From assembly GCF_001635455.1 (NCBI RefSeq), contig NZ_LWEH01000065.1, positions 1-37,176 of the forward strand: 37,176 bases of DNA, read 5' to 3'. Shown here piece by piece: positions 9,431 through 18,414 of this stretch. Below the pieces are notes generated by a model. The model saw only the letters and a program-made list of their open reading frames with translations. It was not told the DNA's origin and ran no database searches. The position numbers and the translations under genes were made by a program. Position 1 is the stretch's first letter. Each line of letters begins with the position of its first letter. The DNA comes from Vibrio sp. HI00D65. GTDB lineage: Bacteria; Pseudomonadota; Gammaproteobacteria; Enterobacterales; Vibrionaceae.

Positions 9431-10102
9431 TCACACATTAACACCTGTCGCTTTAAAGTCAGGGTTTACAGCGGTTAGCTTATTAACGATGTAACTCAGA
9501 AGCACACCGTACATAGGAACAAACAAACCTAGGCTGATGATAAGTTTGAAACCGTAATCAACCAGTGCAATCTCAGTCCAATGTTCAGCCATAAATGGAT
9601 CTGGGCTTTGGTAGAATGCGATCGCAAAGAACGCGATAGTATCGATAGCATTACCAAAAAGCGTTGAACAGGTTGGCGCAATCCACCACTGCTTAAGCTG
9701 GCGCAAGCGGTTGAAAACATGAACATCTAAGATTTGGCCAAGCAAGTAAGCCATAAAACTTGCAGCAGCGATACGTGCTACAAATAGGTTAAATTCACCC
9801 AGATGGCTAAAACCTTGGAATTGCCCTTCAAAGAACACCACCGACAAGAAGTAAGAAACCGCCAGTGCAGGCAACATCACTAAGAAAATGATTTTACGAG
9901 CAAGCTGAGCGCCAAAAATGCGAACGGTCAAGTCTGTTGCTAAGAAGATAAATGGGAAAGTGAAAGCGCCCCAAGTGGTGTGCATACCGAAGATGGTAAA
10001 AGGTAGCTGAACCAAGTAGTTGCTTGACGCAATAATCACTAAGTGGAACAAAACTAATAATGCTAGGGCTTTGCGCTGTTGCGCAGGGGTAAAGTTACTC
10101 AT
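9431..10102 (-). CDS. yhhQ: Queuosine precursor (preQ0/preQ1) transporter YhhQ
   Basis: This 223-residue integral membrane protein of the VUT/YhhQ family imports 7-deazaguanine precursors used to make queuosine in tRNA. About six membrane segments are visible. The family blocks FPFIFLATDLTVRIFG and FGNAIDTIAFFAIAF are present. I place the start at the ATG at 10102 (MSNFTPAQ), which is preceded by AAGG at 6 bp. A longer frame reaching 10213 would be translated through the riboswitch-like leader and has no ribosome-binding site. The AAGG ribosome-binding site is itself the last segment of the candidate preQ1 riboswitch, which supports the transporter assignment independently. Confidence 0.92.
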   Translation of the reverse strand: MSNFTPAQQRKALALLVLFHLVIIASSNYLVQLPFTIFGMHTTWGAFTFPFIFLATDLTVRIFGAQLARKIIFLVMLPALAVSYFLSVVFFEGQFQGFSHLGEFNLFVARIAAASFMAYLLGQILDVHVFNRLRQLKQWWIAPTCSTLFGNAIDTIAFFAIAFYQSPDPFMAEHWTEIALVDYGFKLIISLGLFVPMYGVLLSYIVNKLTAVNPDFKATGVNV

Positions 10103-10108
10103 GCTGTA

Positions 10109-10144
10109 CCTTTTTAGTTTGGTTTGGGGGTGAGGGAACCCAAA
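10109..10144 (-). promoter_or_regulatory. Candidate preQ1-I riboswitch controlling yhhQ translation
   Basis: Read on the minus strand, TTTGGG pairs with CCCAAA around a loop of the form TTCCCTCACC. An A-rich tail (CCAAACTAAAAAGG) follows. This is the H-type pseudoknot layout of preQ1-I aptamers: a short GC-rich stem, a C-rich loop, and an A-rich strand ending in AAGG that docks into the loop. Here the AAGG is the Shine-Dalgarno sequence of yhhQ, 6 bp before its ATG. Ligand binding would hide it and shut down import. The layout follows from known preQ1 biology; folding and binding are inferred. Confidence 0.78.
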
Positions 10145-10235
10145 TCGAGTCATTTCTCTATCGAAATAAAGAAAGCTCTTACCAATAATATGAATGAAAA
10201 ATGTATCTATCATTTGCTCTATCGAGCGGCGAGCG

Positions 10236-10263
10236 ATTATACATTAATCAATTTTAGCTGCAA
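10236..10263 (-). promoter_or_regulatory. Putative sigma70 promoter of yhhQ
   Basis: On the minus strand -35 TTGCAG (10258-10263) is followed after 16 bp by a consensus -10 TATAAT (10236-10241). The transcript would start near 10229 and carry the riboswitch-like leader before yhhQ. Confidence 0.6.
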
Positions 10264-10360
10264 CGGTGAGAATAGACGCAAACGTTTATTCTCACTTTTA
10301 TTGCTAGAAGGTGTTCGAAGCTCAGTAGCGAGAAACTAGGTGTAGAGGCAATGTTAACAG

Positions 10361-10660
10361 TTAGAAACCACGCTTGAACAAAGCGGCTAGATAATCGAAC
10401 TCTTCACGGCTCGCTTCTGGACTAAGAGATTCAAACCACACAGATTCACTGTAGTGCTCCGACTTTAAGAACATCTGGCACCCTTCAAAATCCACCAGCC
10501 ATGAGTGCATGTCAGCATCCCACTGCTTTTCAACAACCGTAGCCGATAACAAGCCAACAAGGCGTGCGCCAATTTCAGGGTAAGAGTCGAAGTCAAAGCT
10601 CGGTGTTATCACCAATAAGCGCCCTTCTTCTGCTAAATACTCTCGTAAACCAAATTCCAT
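10361..10660 (-). CDS. Small DUF3630-like protein downstream of recQ
   Basis: This 99-residue acidic, soluble protein begins MEFGLREYLAEEGR and contains WLVDFEGCQMFLKSEHYSE and WFES motifs. I associate it with the DUF3630 family of vibrios and relatives, from memory and with moderate confidence. The start has GAGG 7 bp upstream, 15 bp after the recQ stop, so it is probably co-transcribed with recQ. It has no signal peptide, membrane segment or metal-binding motif. The function is unknown. The company of RecQ suggests, without proving, a link to DNA repair. Confidence 0.7.
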   Translation of the reverse strand: MEFGLREYLAEEGRLLVITPSFDFDSYPEIGARLVGLLSATVVEKQWDADMHSWLVDFEGCQMFLKSEHYSESVWFESLSPEASREEFDYLAALFKRGF

Positions 10661-10675
10661 TTATTACCTCTGTTG

Positions 10676-12514
10676 TTAGCCGTGTGTTGTGATGTGTTCT
10701 TGAATCAAATCTAGGAATGGGTCGGCATATTTGTCGAGCTTACGCTGGCCCACACCATTTACCGCCAGCATTTCACCGTAAGATGTCGGCAGAACTTCTG
10801 CCATATCAATCAATGTTGCGTCACTAAATACCACATATGGTGGTAAGCCATCTTCATCGGCAATCGACTTACGCAACTTACGCAGTTTGGCAAATAGCTT
10901 TTTATCGTAATTCTTGCTGCTTAGCTTGTCTGACTTAGCGTTACGCACCGCAGTATCTAAACGAGGTACCGCTAACTCTAGCGACATTTCACCACGCAGC
11001 AGTGGACGTGCCTCTTCAGTTAACTGCAAGGTTGAGTTACGAGTGATATTTTGGAACAACAAGCCTTTATGAATGAGCTGACGGAAAATACTGATCCAAT
11101 AATCATGGCTGTGGTCGCGGCCAATACCGTAAGTTGAGAGCTTATCGTGACCATTATCGCGCACGCGGATGTTCTGCATACCACGCATCACTTCAACGAC
11201 ATAGCCCATACCAAACGACTGATTCACACGGTACACACAAGACAACGCCTTCTGCGCCTCTTGGGTCGCATCAAAGTGTTTTGGCGGATCTAAACATATA
11301 TCGCAGTTACCACATTGCTTCTCACGATATTCGCCAAAGTAATTGAGCAGTACCTGACGACGACAAGTTTGCGCTTCAGCAAAAGCACTCATCGCATTCA
11401 GCTTGTGCATCTCAACCTGCTTTTGCGGGCCTTCTTCTTTCTCATCCAGCATACGACGTAGCCAACCCATATCAGCCGGGTCAAACAGCATCATCGCTTC
11501 AGCAGGCAAGCCATCACGGCCTGCACGGCCAGTCTCTTGATAGTAAGACTCGATGTTACGTGGAATATCAAAGTGCACCACAAAGCGTACGTTAGGCTTA
11601 TTGATACCCATACCAAACGCCACCGTCGCGACTACGATCTGGATGTCATCACGCTGGAAGGCTTCTTGAACGTAAGCGCGCTCGTCGGTGTTCATACCCG
11701 CGTGATAACCCGCAGCACGAATACCGTTGTTGCACAGCTTCTCGGTAACCATCTCAACTTTTTTACGGCTACCACAGTAGATGATGCCGCAATTGCCTTT
11801 CTGAGTTTCTAGATAGCGAACTACCTGAGACACTGGTTTGTGTTTCTCAACAAGGTTATAGCGAATATTAGGACGGTCAAAGCTGCCCAAGTAGGTATGT
11901 GGATCCACCAGCTGTAGACGCGAGACAATATCTTTGCGCGTTGCATCATCAGCCGTTGCCGTCAGCGCCATGTAAGGCACGTGCGGGAAATACTGTTTCA
12001 ACTGACCTAACGACGCGTATTCCGGACGGAAGTCGTGCCCCCATTGAGAGATACAGTGCGCCTCATCGACCGCAATCATCGAAAGTGGCAAGCCTTGTAG
12101 GCGTTCAATGAAATCACGCATCAACACACGTTCTGGTGATACATAAACCATCTTGAGCTGGCCTGAGTTCATGCGATTAAAAACACTCAGTAGCTGGTCA
12201 CGTGGCATGGAAGAGTTAATACACTCGGCTGCCACACCATTGGCTTTCAACTGATCGACTTGGTCTTTCATCAACGAGATAAGCGGTGAGATAACCAAAG
12301 TCAGCCCTTCACGGACTAAAGCAGGGATCTGGTAACACAAAGATTTACCACCACCCGTCGGCATAATCACCAAGCTATCTCGGCCTTGAACAGCCAAATC
12401 AATGACCTCTTGCTGACCATCGCGAAAGCTTTGATAGCCAAATACATCTTCGAGGATGTTTTGCGCATCATTCGCGGGAGTTGGTGTTTGCTCAGCAATC
12501 AGAGTGGCGGTCAT
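10676..12514 (-). CDS. recQ: ATP-dependent DNA helicase RecQ
   Basis: RecQ is a 3'-5' DNA helicase that works in the RecF recombination pathway and at stalled forks. I set the start at the ATG at 12514 (612 residues), preceded by AGGA at normal spacing; an open frame continues to 12826 but is not needed and would overlap rarD. Domains in order are: first RecA lobe with MPTGGGKS (51-58) and [18 protein letters not shown] (DEAH box and aromatic loop), second lobe with [10 protein letters not shown], a zinc-binding region (Cys in TCRRQ and then CGNCDIC), a winged helix, and a C-terminal HRDC domain ([12 protein letters not shown]). The sequence tracks E. coli RecQ throughout. Confidence 0.96.
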   Translation of the reverse strand: MTATLIAEQTPTPANDAQNILEDVFGYQSFRDGQQEVIDLAVQGRDSLVIMPTGGGKSLCYQIPALVREGLTLVISPLISLMKDQVDQLKANGVAAECINSSMPRDQLLSVFNRMNSGQLKMVYVSPERVLMRDFIERLQGLPLSMIAVDEAHCISQWGHDFRPEYASLGQLKQYFPHVPYMALTATADDATRKDIVSRLQLVDPHTYLGSFDRPNIRYNLVEKHKPVSQVVRYLETQKGNCGIIYCGSRKKVEMVTEKLCNNGIRAAGYHAGMNTDERAYVQEAFQRDDIQIVVATVAFGMGINKPNVRFVVHFDIPRNIESYYQETGRAGRDGLPAEAMMLFDPADMGWLRRMLDEKEEGPQKQVEMHKLNAMSAFAEAQTCRRQVLLNYFGEYREKQCGNCDICLDPPKHFDATQEAQKALSCVYRVNQSFGMGYVVEVMRGMQNIRVRDNGHDKLSTYGIGRDHSHDYWISIFRQLIHKGLLFQNITRNSTLQLTEEARPLLRGEMSLELAVPRLDTAVRNAKSDKLSSKNYDKKLFAKLRKLRKSIADEDGLPPYVVFSDATLIDMAEVLPTSYGEMLAVNGVGQRKLDKYADPFLDLIQEHITTHG

Positions 12515-12694
12515 TGTGGTTCCTAATCGAGGTATAAAGTCAGCATGCAGCATTGGCAAGCAAGTCGCACATTGTAGAGTGGAATGCTGGCGAATTAAAC
12601 CGCAAATTGTTAGGTGAAAAGGGTTAACGCTCCTATACTGACCAACTCTCAATATAAATCCTATTAATAAGCACTTCGTGCCAGAGAAAGTGAC

Positions 12695-13603
12695 ATGACA
12701 CAAGATGAACAACAACGTACACGCCAAGGAATACTGCTTGCTATTGGCGCGTACACCATGTGGGGAATTGCTCCCATATACTTCAAATCTCTCAGTGAAG
12801 TATCCCCTCTCGAGATCCTGAGCCACCGTGTAGTATGGTCCTTTTTCCTACTCGCTTTACTGCTGCACGTTGGTCGTGGTTGGCGCAAAGTGCGCGATAC
12901 TCTGACTTCAAAACCGAAAATGATGTTTTTGGTAACAACCTCTCTGTTGGTGGGTGCCAACTGGCTGATCTTCATTTGGGCAGTCAATGCCAATCATATG
13001 CTGGATGCCAGCCTCGGCTACTACATTAACCCTTTGATTAACGTATTGCTTGGGATGTTCTTCCTTGGTGAGCGTCTGAGAAAACTTCAATGGTGTGCGG
13101 TGGCGCTTGCGGCTATCGGGGTGCTTATCCAGCTAATCGCCTTTGGTTCGATTCCAGTTGTCGCTATTGCACTGGCCTTTTCTTTTGGTTTCTATGGTTT
13201 GCTACGTAAGAAAGTGAATCTAGAAGCACAGACTGGCTTGTTTATTGAGACCTTAGTGATGCTGCCAGCGGCGGCGACCTACTTGTTATTTATTGCAGAC
13301 ACAGCAACGTCAGACTTTTTGGCGAATCCAATGCAGCTAAATCTACTGCTGGCCGCTGCAGGGGTAATTACCACTCTGCCATTGCTTTGCTTCACGGGTG
13401 CAGCAACCAGACTCAAACTTTCGACACTGGGCTTCTTCCAGTACATCGGGCCTAGCTTGATGTTCTTGCTTGCAGTGTTGATCTACGGTGAAGCCTTTAC
13501 CATGGATAAGGCGATTACTTTTGCTTTCATTTGGGGCGCGTTGGTGATCTTCAGCTTCGACGGTCTGCGCAATAACAAGAAGAATAAGCAAGCGAAAAGC
13601 TAA
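12695..13603 (+). CDS. rarD: EamA-family transporter RarD
   Basis: RarD is an inner-membrane drug/metabolite-type permease of about 300 residues with ten membrane segments in two EamA halves; its substrate is not settled. The N-terminal signature [20 protein letters not shown] and the following LSHRVVWS are characteristic of RarD. The C-terminus is short and basic ([10 protein letters not shown]). The gene is divergent from recQ; in E. coli rarD also lies near recQ (rarD, yigI, pldA, recQ), so the neighbourhood is conserved with pldA lost or moved. The start at 12695 follows GAGAAAGTGAC. Confidence 0.9.
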   Translation: MTQDEQQRTRQGILLAIGAYTMWGIAPIYFKSLSEVSPLEILSHRVVWSFFLLALLLHVGRGWRKVRDTLTSKPKMMFLVTTSLLVGANWLIFIWAVNANHMLDASLGYYINPLINVLLGMFFLGERLRKLQWCAVALAAIGVLIQLIAFGSIPVVAIALAFSFGFYGLLRKKVNLEAQTGLFIETLVMLPAAATYLLFIADTATSDFLANPMQLNLLLAAAGVITTLPLLCFTGAATRLKLSTLGFFQYIGPSLMFLLAVLIYGEAFTMDKAITFAFIWGALVIFSFDGLRNNKKNKQAKS

Positions 13604-13644
13604 CACTGATCGTTTTTTACAAGACAATCTATAGATACAAAGAT

Positions 13645-13684
13645 AAGCTTGGTTGAATTGATGATAATTTGACCAAGCTTTTTT
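13645..13684 (+). terminator. Intrinsic terminator after rarD
   Basis: AAGCTTGGT (13645-13653) pairs with ACCAAGCTT (13672-13680), followed by a T run ending at 13684. The stem ends only six bases before the start codon of the next gene. Confidence 0.82.
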
Positions 13685-13689
13685 ATGCC

Positions 13690-14484
13690 ATGGATAAAGT
13701 CCACTACTACTCAACATCTAGCCAAGATATCAGCCTGATCCAAGCTCAATACCAAGAGTTTGCCTTTCAGCGCCACTATCATTTGGACTTTCACATCGGC
13801 CTAATCACCCAAGGGCAGCAAAAGTTTGTCTATAAAGGGACGAGTTACCACGCAGGCGCCGGACAAGTGGTGATGATGCCACCCGATGAGCTGCATGATG
13901 GCCATTCAAAGCTCGAATCGGGTTACCAAGTAAGTGTATTTTCTGTCTCACCTCAATGGTTTGGCGATCTTGCCGATCACAGCAAAAATGGTCACGCTTT
14001 GAGCTTTTCTGAGTTGATCCTCTCCGATCAAGCGACTTTTTTACAATTGCGTAACCTTTATGGGCTACTTATCAACCCAAACATCAGTCAACTCGCCCAA
14101 GATTGCCTGCCATTCGAAGGTTTTTCGACGATTGTTGATCGTTACGCGCAGTTTGGCTCGAAAACTCAGGTGAAACTTGGCACTCAATCAGTGAATACAC
14201 TCAAAGACTATTTAATGGCAAACCTCGACCAACCGGTGCGCTTGGAGCAACTTTCAGAGCTGTGTGACCTGACAACGACTCAATTTCAGCGTCATTTTAA
14301 GAACAAAATGGGCATCACCCCTTATGCATGGTTAAGCCGCTTACGCATGGAGCAAGGCATGAAATTGATTAAATCAGGTATCGGTGGAACCGAGGTGGCT
14401 CATCAAGTGGGTTTCTACGATCAAGCCCATTTCTCAAAAGCATTTAAGGCCGCGTTTGGTGTTTCTCCATCGAAAATTAACTAA
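13690..14484 (+). CDS. AraC-family transcriptional regulator
   Basis: This regulator (264 residues from the ATG at 13690) has an N-terminal cupin-type sensing domain. His-containing phrases (RHYHLDFHIGLITQG, PPDELHDGHS) mark its barrel. A C-terminal AraC/XylS double helix-turn-helix follows (LEQLSELCDLTTTQFQRHFK, then GFYDQAHFSKAFKAAFGVSPSK). I reject an in-frame TTG at 13669 because it lies inside the rarD terminator stem. The ATG has no strong ribosome-binding site. The next gene, 89 bp away on the same strand, encodes a LysE-type exporter; regulators with this cupin-AraC layout often sit beside and control such exporters, so that is the likely target. Confidence 0.88.
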   Translation: MDKVHYYSTSSQDISLIQAQYQEFAFQRHYHLDFHIGLITQGQQKFVYKGTSYHAGAGQVVMMPPDELHDGHSKLESGYQVSVFSVSPQWFGDLADHSKNGHALSFSELILSDQATFLQLRNLYGLLINPNISQLAQDCLPFEGFSTIVDRYAQFGSKTQVKLGTQSVNTLKDYLMANLDQPVRLEQLSELCDLTTTQFQRHFKNKMGITPYAWLSRLRMEQGMKLIKSGIGGTEVAHQVGFYDQAHFSKAFKAAFGVSPSKIN

Positions 14485-14573
14485 GTGTTGATAATTTACA
14501 ATTGAGAGAATCGAAATGACGGTAAGCTGCGCTCAACAACTTTCAACAGAACAACCTAGCTATTGGAACAGAT

Positions 14574-15236
14574 ATGAATGAAGTCACCATATTAGTCACC
14601 CTCGCCTCTATCCACTTTATCGCTTTGATGAGCCCAGGTCCTGACCTTGCACTTGTGGTACAAAACGCAACACGCCACGGGCGGCAAACTGGCTTATACA
14701 TCGCTCTCGGACTGTCTTGCGGGATCTTACTGCATTCATTGCTGAGCCTAACGGGCATCAGTTATCTCGTCCACCAGCACCCAACTCTTTTCGCCACCAT
14801 ACAGTTAGCTGGTGGTAGCTACTTATTGTATCTCGGTATTGGAGCACTCAAGGCAACTTGGCAACTCACTAGCCACCATGAAGAAGAGACAGACACGGTC
14901 AATTCGAAAGATCTGATTCTGACCAATAAGCGTCAGGCCTTTTCGAAAGGCTTTGCGACTAATATTCTTAATCCAAAGGCATTAGTGTTCTTCATCAGTT
15001 TGATGTCGAGCTTGGTACCGGCTGACATGTCACTTTCAGGCAAAGGTTTTGCACTGCTGATCCTATTCGGCCTATCACTGTTCTGGTTCTCTCTGTTAGC
15101 GTGGATGCTTTCTACGAAAGCACTACAAAAGAAACTGAGTGAAGCGACAGTCTACATTGATGGCTTATGTGGTGCTGTATTCAGCCTTATTGGCGTCAGT
15201 ATTCTTTGGCGGTCGCTGTCTGGTTTATTCGCTTAA
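14574..15236 (+). CDS. LysE/RhtB-family amino-acid exporter
   Basis: This 220-residue membrane protein belongs to the LysE/RhtB superfamily, which exports amino acids or their derivatives. The N-terminal hallmark SPGPDLALVVQNATRHGRQTG (residues about 20-40) and the central NPKALVFFIS motif are both present, and about six membrane segments can be traced. A short charged loop (HHEEETDTVNSK) follows the third segment. The start is preceded by GGAA. The substrate cannot be read from sequence. The adjacent AraC-type gene is its probable regulator. In E. coli, rhtB/rhtC lie near recQ, which may reflect shared ancestry of the locus. Confidence 0.9.
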   Translation: MNEVTILVTLASIHFIALMSPGPDLALVVQNATRHGRQTGLYIALGLSCGILLHSLLSLTGISYLVHQHPTLFATIQLAGGSYLLYLGIGALKATWQLTSHHEEETDTVNSKDLILTNKRQAFSKGFATNILNPKALVFFISLMSSLVPADMSLSGKGFALLILFGLSLFWFSLLAWMLSTKALQKKLSEATVYIDGLCGAVFSLIGVSILWRSLSGLFA

Positions 15237-15327
15237 ATTCGAATCAAGATTACAGTTCGTTAACAACGCACTGGCTATCTTATCTTTCCACTGCCAATCT
15301 AGCTCTGCATATTAAAAGGAGAAGATC

Positions 15328-17085
15328 ATGCAGTGGAAAACAAAACTAACAACTCTCGCCACTTCTACCCTACTTTTTGCCTCTCACGTCAGTTGGGCAA
15401 ATCAAGCTGCCGATTCCGTCGCTCCCGAACAAAGTAGTGGTTTAGAAACCAAGCAACTCGTAAAAGCTAACGATTGGATGGTTACCGCGGCCAACCCTCT
15501 GGCAACCCAAGCTGGCGCCGATGTACTTGCTCGTGGTGGTAACGCAATTGATGCCATGGTTGCTGTGCAGTTGATGCTTGGCTTAGTTGAGCCACAGTCA
15601 TCCGGTATTGGCGGTGGCGCCTTCCTTGTTTATTTTGATGGAAAAGATAAACAGCTTAAAACCTACGACGGCCGTGAAACCGCTCCACTTGATGCGACAC
15701 CACGTCTATTCCAAGACGAGAACGGTCAACCGCTCAAGTTTTATGATGCCGTGGTAGGTGGTCGCTCTGTTGCTACACCGGGCACGGTGCAATTGTTGTG
15801 GGACACTCACCAGAAATACGGCAAGTTAGAATGGGCATCGCTGATCAAACCTATTGCCCAACTGGCTGAGAAAGGCTTTACCATCAGCCCACGTTTGGCC
15901 ACCTTGATTGAAAACGACCAAGAACGACTGAGCCGTTTTGCCACAACCAAAGCTTACTTCTTTAATGCCGATGGCAGCCCAAAAGCCGCAGGCACACTAC
16001 TTAAGAACCCAGAATACGCCGCAACATTAAATGCAATTTCAAAAGGTGGTGCTAAAGCATTTTACCAAGGTGAGATTTCTGCCGACATCATTAACACGGT
16101 ACAAACAGCCAAAGGCAATCCGGGTGTATTGGCACAAAAAGACTTCGACACCTACTCAATCAAACAACGTGAGCCAGTTTGTTCAGCTTATGAAAGCTAC
16201 GATATCTGTGGCATGGGCCCCCCAAGTTCCGGCGCATTAACGGTTGGACAAATTTTAGCTATGACCGAGCAATTTAACCTCAAATCATGGGGACCAAACG
16301 ATGCGAGATCTTGGCAAGTGTTAGCGGACGCTTCTCGCCTAGCCTTTGCAGACCGTGGCATGTACATGGCAGACCAAGATTACGTACCAATGCCAACTCA
16401 AGGGTTAGTGAATACTGACTATTTGCAGGAACGAGCCCAATTAATTTCCGCAGGTAAGGCTCTGGAGAGTGCGACTTCAGGCATTCCGCCGTGGGATCAC
16501 GCAATGCTGCGCAGCCAAGATGTATCTATTGAACTGCCGTCCACCAGCCACTTCAATATTGTCGATAGCGAAGGCAATGTCGTGTCGATGACCACCACCA
16601 TTGAGAATGCATTTGGCTCACGCTTGATGGTGAGAGGCTTCCTACTGAACAACGAGCTGACCGACTTCTCGTTCAAGACCCACAACGATGGCAAACCTAT
16701 CGCAAACCGACTTGAACCAGGTAAGCGTCCACGCTCTTCAATGGCACCGACTATCATCATGCGAGACGATAAACCTTACATGGCGATTGGTTCTCCGGGT
16801 GGTAGCCGCATCATAGGTTATGTAGCACAAGCGATCATTGCTCATACCCAATGGGACATGGATATCCAGCAAGCGATAAACCAACCGCACTTCCTAAACC
16901 GCTTCGGCACGCTAGATCTGGAAAAAGGAACATCGGCGGAAAACTTTAAACCTGAGCTCGAAAAGATGGGATTTGAAGTTAATATTCGCGATCTTAACTC
17001 CGGTTTACACGCTATTCGCATCACAAAAGATGGTCTAGAAGGTGCAGCAGACCCTCGTCGTGAAGGTGCTGCTATCGGCCAATAA
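15328..17085 (+). CDS. ggt: Periplasmic gamma-glutamyltransferase
   Basis: Gamma-glutamyltransferase cleaves and transfers the gamma-glutamyl group of glutathione. It is made as a proenzyme that cuts itself before a threonine nucleophile. The protein has 585 residues with a signal peptide (Lys-rich start, hydrophobic core, VSWA-N cleavage near residue 25). The nucleophile is predicted at Thr406 in the PSTSHFNIVD context. Small-subunit motifs NAFGSR, LLNNELTDFS, PRSSMAPTI and GSPGGSRI follow as in E. coli Ggt. The start has a strong AAAGGAG. It is about 90 bp after the exporter gene on the same strand but probably has its own promoter. Confidence 0.95.
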   Translation: MQWKTKLTTLATSTLLFASHVSWANQAADSVAPEQSSGLETKQLVKANDWMVTAANPLATQAGADVLARGGNAIDAMVAVQLMLGLVEPQSSGIGGGAFLVYFDGKDKQLKTYDGRETAPLDATPRLFQDENGQPLKFYDAVVGGRSVATPGTVQLLWDTHQKYGKLEWASLIKPIAQLAEKGFTISPRLATLIENDQERLSRFATTKAYFFNADGSPKAAGTLLKNPEYAATLNAISKGGAKAFYQGEISADIINTVQTAKGNPGVLAQKDFDTYSIKQREPVCSAYESYDICGMGPPSSGALTVGQILAMTEQFNLKSWGPNDARSWQVLADASRLAFADRGMYMADQDYVPMPTQGLVNTDYLQERAQLISAGKALESATSGIPPWDHAMLRSQDVSIELPSTSHFNIVDSEGNVVSMTTTIENAFGSRLMVRGFLLNNELTDFSFKTHNDGKPIANRLEPGKRPRSSMAPTIIMRDDKPYMAIGSPGGSRIIGYVAQAIIAHTQWDMDIQQAINQPHFLNRFGTLDLEKGTSAENFKPELEKMGFEVNIRDLNSGLHAIRITKDGLEGAADPRREGAAIGQ

Positions 17086-17101
17086 GGGTAAATATTCCCT
17101 T

Positions 17102-17147
17102 TTTACTCACTGTCTTGTGCGAGATCTCTCACAAGGCAGTGAGTAAA
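17102..17147. repeat. Long near-perfect inverted repeat after ggt
   Basis: TTTACTCACTGTCTTGTG (17102-17119) and CACAAGGCAGTGAGTAAA (17130-17147) form an 18-bp stem with one mismatch and a 10-base loop. It begins 16 bp past the ggt stop. No T run follows, so it is not a textbook intrinsic terminator. It may stop transcription weakly or protect the ggt mRNA 3' end. Confidence 0.7.
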
Positions 17148-17209
17148 TATCGATATTTAACTGCGAATTTAAGCACTAACATATATTAACTAATTGAAAT
17201 AAAACAAAA

Positions 17210-17226
17210 CGTACATTTATCGTACA
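17210..17226 (+). repeat. Direct repeat CGTACA-N5-CGTACA upstream of csrB-like RNA
   Basis: CGTACA occurs at 17210-17215 and again at 17221-17226. The copies are 11 bp apart, one helical turn, about 50-65 bp before the likely sRNA start. This is a plausible activator site; the GacA/VarA-type response regulator that drives csrB genes is the obvious candidate, but the known GacA consensus differs, so this is only a suggestion. Confidence 0.35.
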
Positions 17227-17274
17227 AATAATTATATAGAAATTCGCTTATGCACCATTGCTGATAAATAAGGA

Positions 17275-17708
17275 GTCGGTAGTATGGATGGTGTCGGAAG
17301 GATGCTGACACGGAACAGGAAACGCCAAGGACTTGGTTATCTTCAGGATGAAGATTCGATTACTCAGGATGAATAATCGGCATGGATAGCGAAATGGACA
17401 TTGAATGGACACAATAGTAACTAGGATGGTTGCTACTAAGGAAAGACAATGGACACCTCTGGACGAGGAAAGGACTTAACATCAGGATGATGTAAAGGAC
17501 ACCGCTCAAGGAACAAGTGACGCGTGCTAACGAGGATTGTTGGCAGATCAGGATAAGATCAAGGACACCGCTAGGAAGGCGACGAAAGGAATACGCTGAA
17601 GGATAACAGCACACTATCATGGATTTGATGCATGGAGCACACTTAGTAGCCGGATTGCTGCGAGTAAGACTATAGACCCCGATGAGCGCAAGCTCTCGGG
17701 GTTTTTCT
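17275..17708 (+). ncRNA. csrB: CsrB-family small RNA (CsrA sponge)
   Basis: About 430 bases without a credible gene contain about 29 GGA triplets, most in the form AGGA or CAGGAT. Many sit in the loops of small repeated hairpins (for example TTCAGGATGAA and CATCAGGATGATG). This is the hallmark of CsrB/CsrC RNAs, which bind many CsrA dimers and so relieve translational repression. The 5' end is placed by analogy with E. coli CsrB at GTCGG (17275). The 3' end is a strong terminator (ACCCCGA 17676-17682 with TCGGGGT 17696-17702, then Ts). Vibrios carry several such RNAs controlled by VarS/VarA; which copy this is cannot be told. An ORF of 86 codons on the other strand is a shadow. Confidence 0.92.
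17676..17706 (+). terminator. Terminator of the CsrB-like RNA
   Basis: ACCCCGA (17676-17682) pairs with TCGGGGT (17696-17702), extended inside by AGC/GCT, followed by a TTTTT run. It defines the RNA 3' end. Confidence 0.92.
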
Positions 17709-17869
17709 TTATCTGCCTCTTATCGATTGATGTTTTCACCCCTCCTCGAACCTAAGAGATACTTACAATTCTGACATTTAAATCATTCACTTCTTAACCG
17801 CTTCCGAGTAACGTAAGCCTTACTAGACTCAACTAGTTTCATAACCATAATTAAATTAAGGACAAATTC

Positions 17870-18367
17870 ATGTCACACGTTACCTTCAAAGGCGCAGCTG
17901 TACCGCTATCTGGCACATTCCCACAAACTGGCGAGCAGGCACCAAGCTTTGCACTAACTGCAGGCGATCTTTCTGAACTGACTCTTGCTTCTCTTGCAGG
18001 CAAGAAAGTGGTTCTAAACATATTCCCAAGCATCGACACCGCAACTTGTGCAACGAGCGTACGTACGTTCAACGCAAAAGCGGCTGAACTTGAGAACACA
18101 GTTGTTGTTTGTATTTCTGCTGACCTCCCATTTGCTGCAGGTCGCTTCTGCGAGCTTGAAGGCATTGAAGGCGTTCAACACGCTTCGACTTTCCGTTCAC
18201 CTGAGTTCGCTTCAGACTACGGCGTAGCAATTGCTGAAGGCCCACTAGCAGGACTGACTACACGTGCGGTTGTTGTTGTTGATGAAAAAGGTGTGGTAAC
18301 ACACAGCGAGTTGGTTGCAGAGATCACTGAAGAGCCAAACTACGAAGCGGCACTGACTGCGCTGTAA
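17870..18367 (+). CDS. tpx: Thiol peroxidase Tpx
   Basis: Tpx is an atypical 2-Cys peroxiredoxin that reduces lipid and hydrogen peroxides using thioredoxin (trxA lies 11 kb away). The protein has 165 residues, the family length. The peroxidatic cysteine sits in [16 protein letters not shown] (about residue 60), and the resolving cysteine sits in [10 protein letters not shown] (about residue 94). It has no signal peptide and is likely cytosolic, as now held for most Tpx. The ATG follows TAAGGACAAATTC. The gene stands alone between csrB and the convergent uvrD. Confidence 0.95.
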   Translation: MSHVTFKGAAVPLSGTFPQTGEQAPSFALTAGDLSELTLASLAGKKVVLNIFPSIDTATCATSVRTFNAKAAELENTVVVCISADLPFAAGRFCELEGIEGVQHASTFRSPEFASDYGVAIAEGPLAGLTTRAVVVVDEKGVVTHSELVAEITEEPNYEAALTAL

Positions 18368-18414
18368 GCTCCCTTCCAGCCAATAATCTATTGCGACCGC
18401 CTAGGCGATACGCA

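Noticed and set aside
10103..10213. 37-residue N-terminal extension of YhhQ
   Set aside because: It would be translated through the preQ1-like aptamer and lacks a ribosome-binding site; the ATG at 10102 has AAGG at 6 bp.
12515..12826. 104-residue N-terminal extension of RecQ
   Set aside because: It overlaps the divergent rarD gene, and RecQ homology begins just after the ATG at 12514, which has a good ribosome-binding site.
13669..13689. TTG start for the AraC regulator
   Set aside because: It sits in the arm of the rarD terminator; the ATG at 13690 is more reasonable, though its ribosome-binding site is weak.
17360..17620. 86-codon ORF on the minus strand
   Set aside because: It lies wholly inside the CsrB-like RNA, has no family features, and its stop-free run comes from the repeated GGA/TCC pattern.
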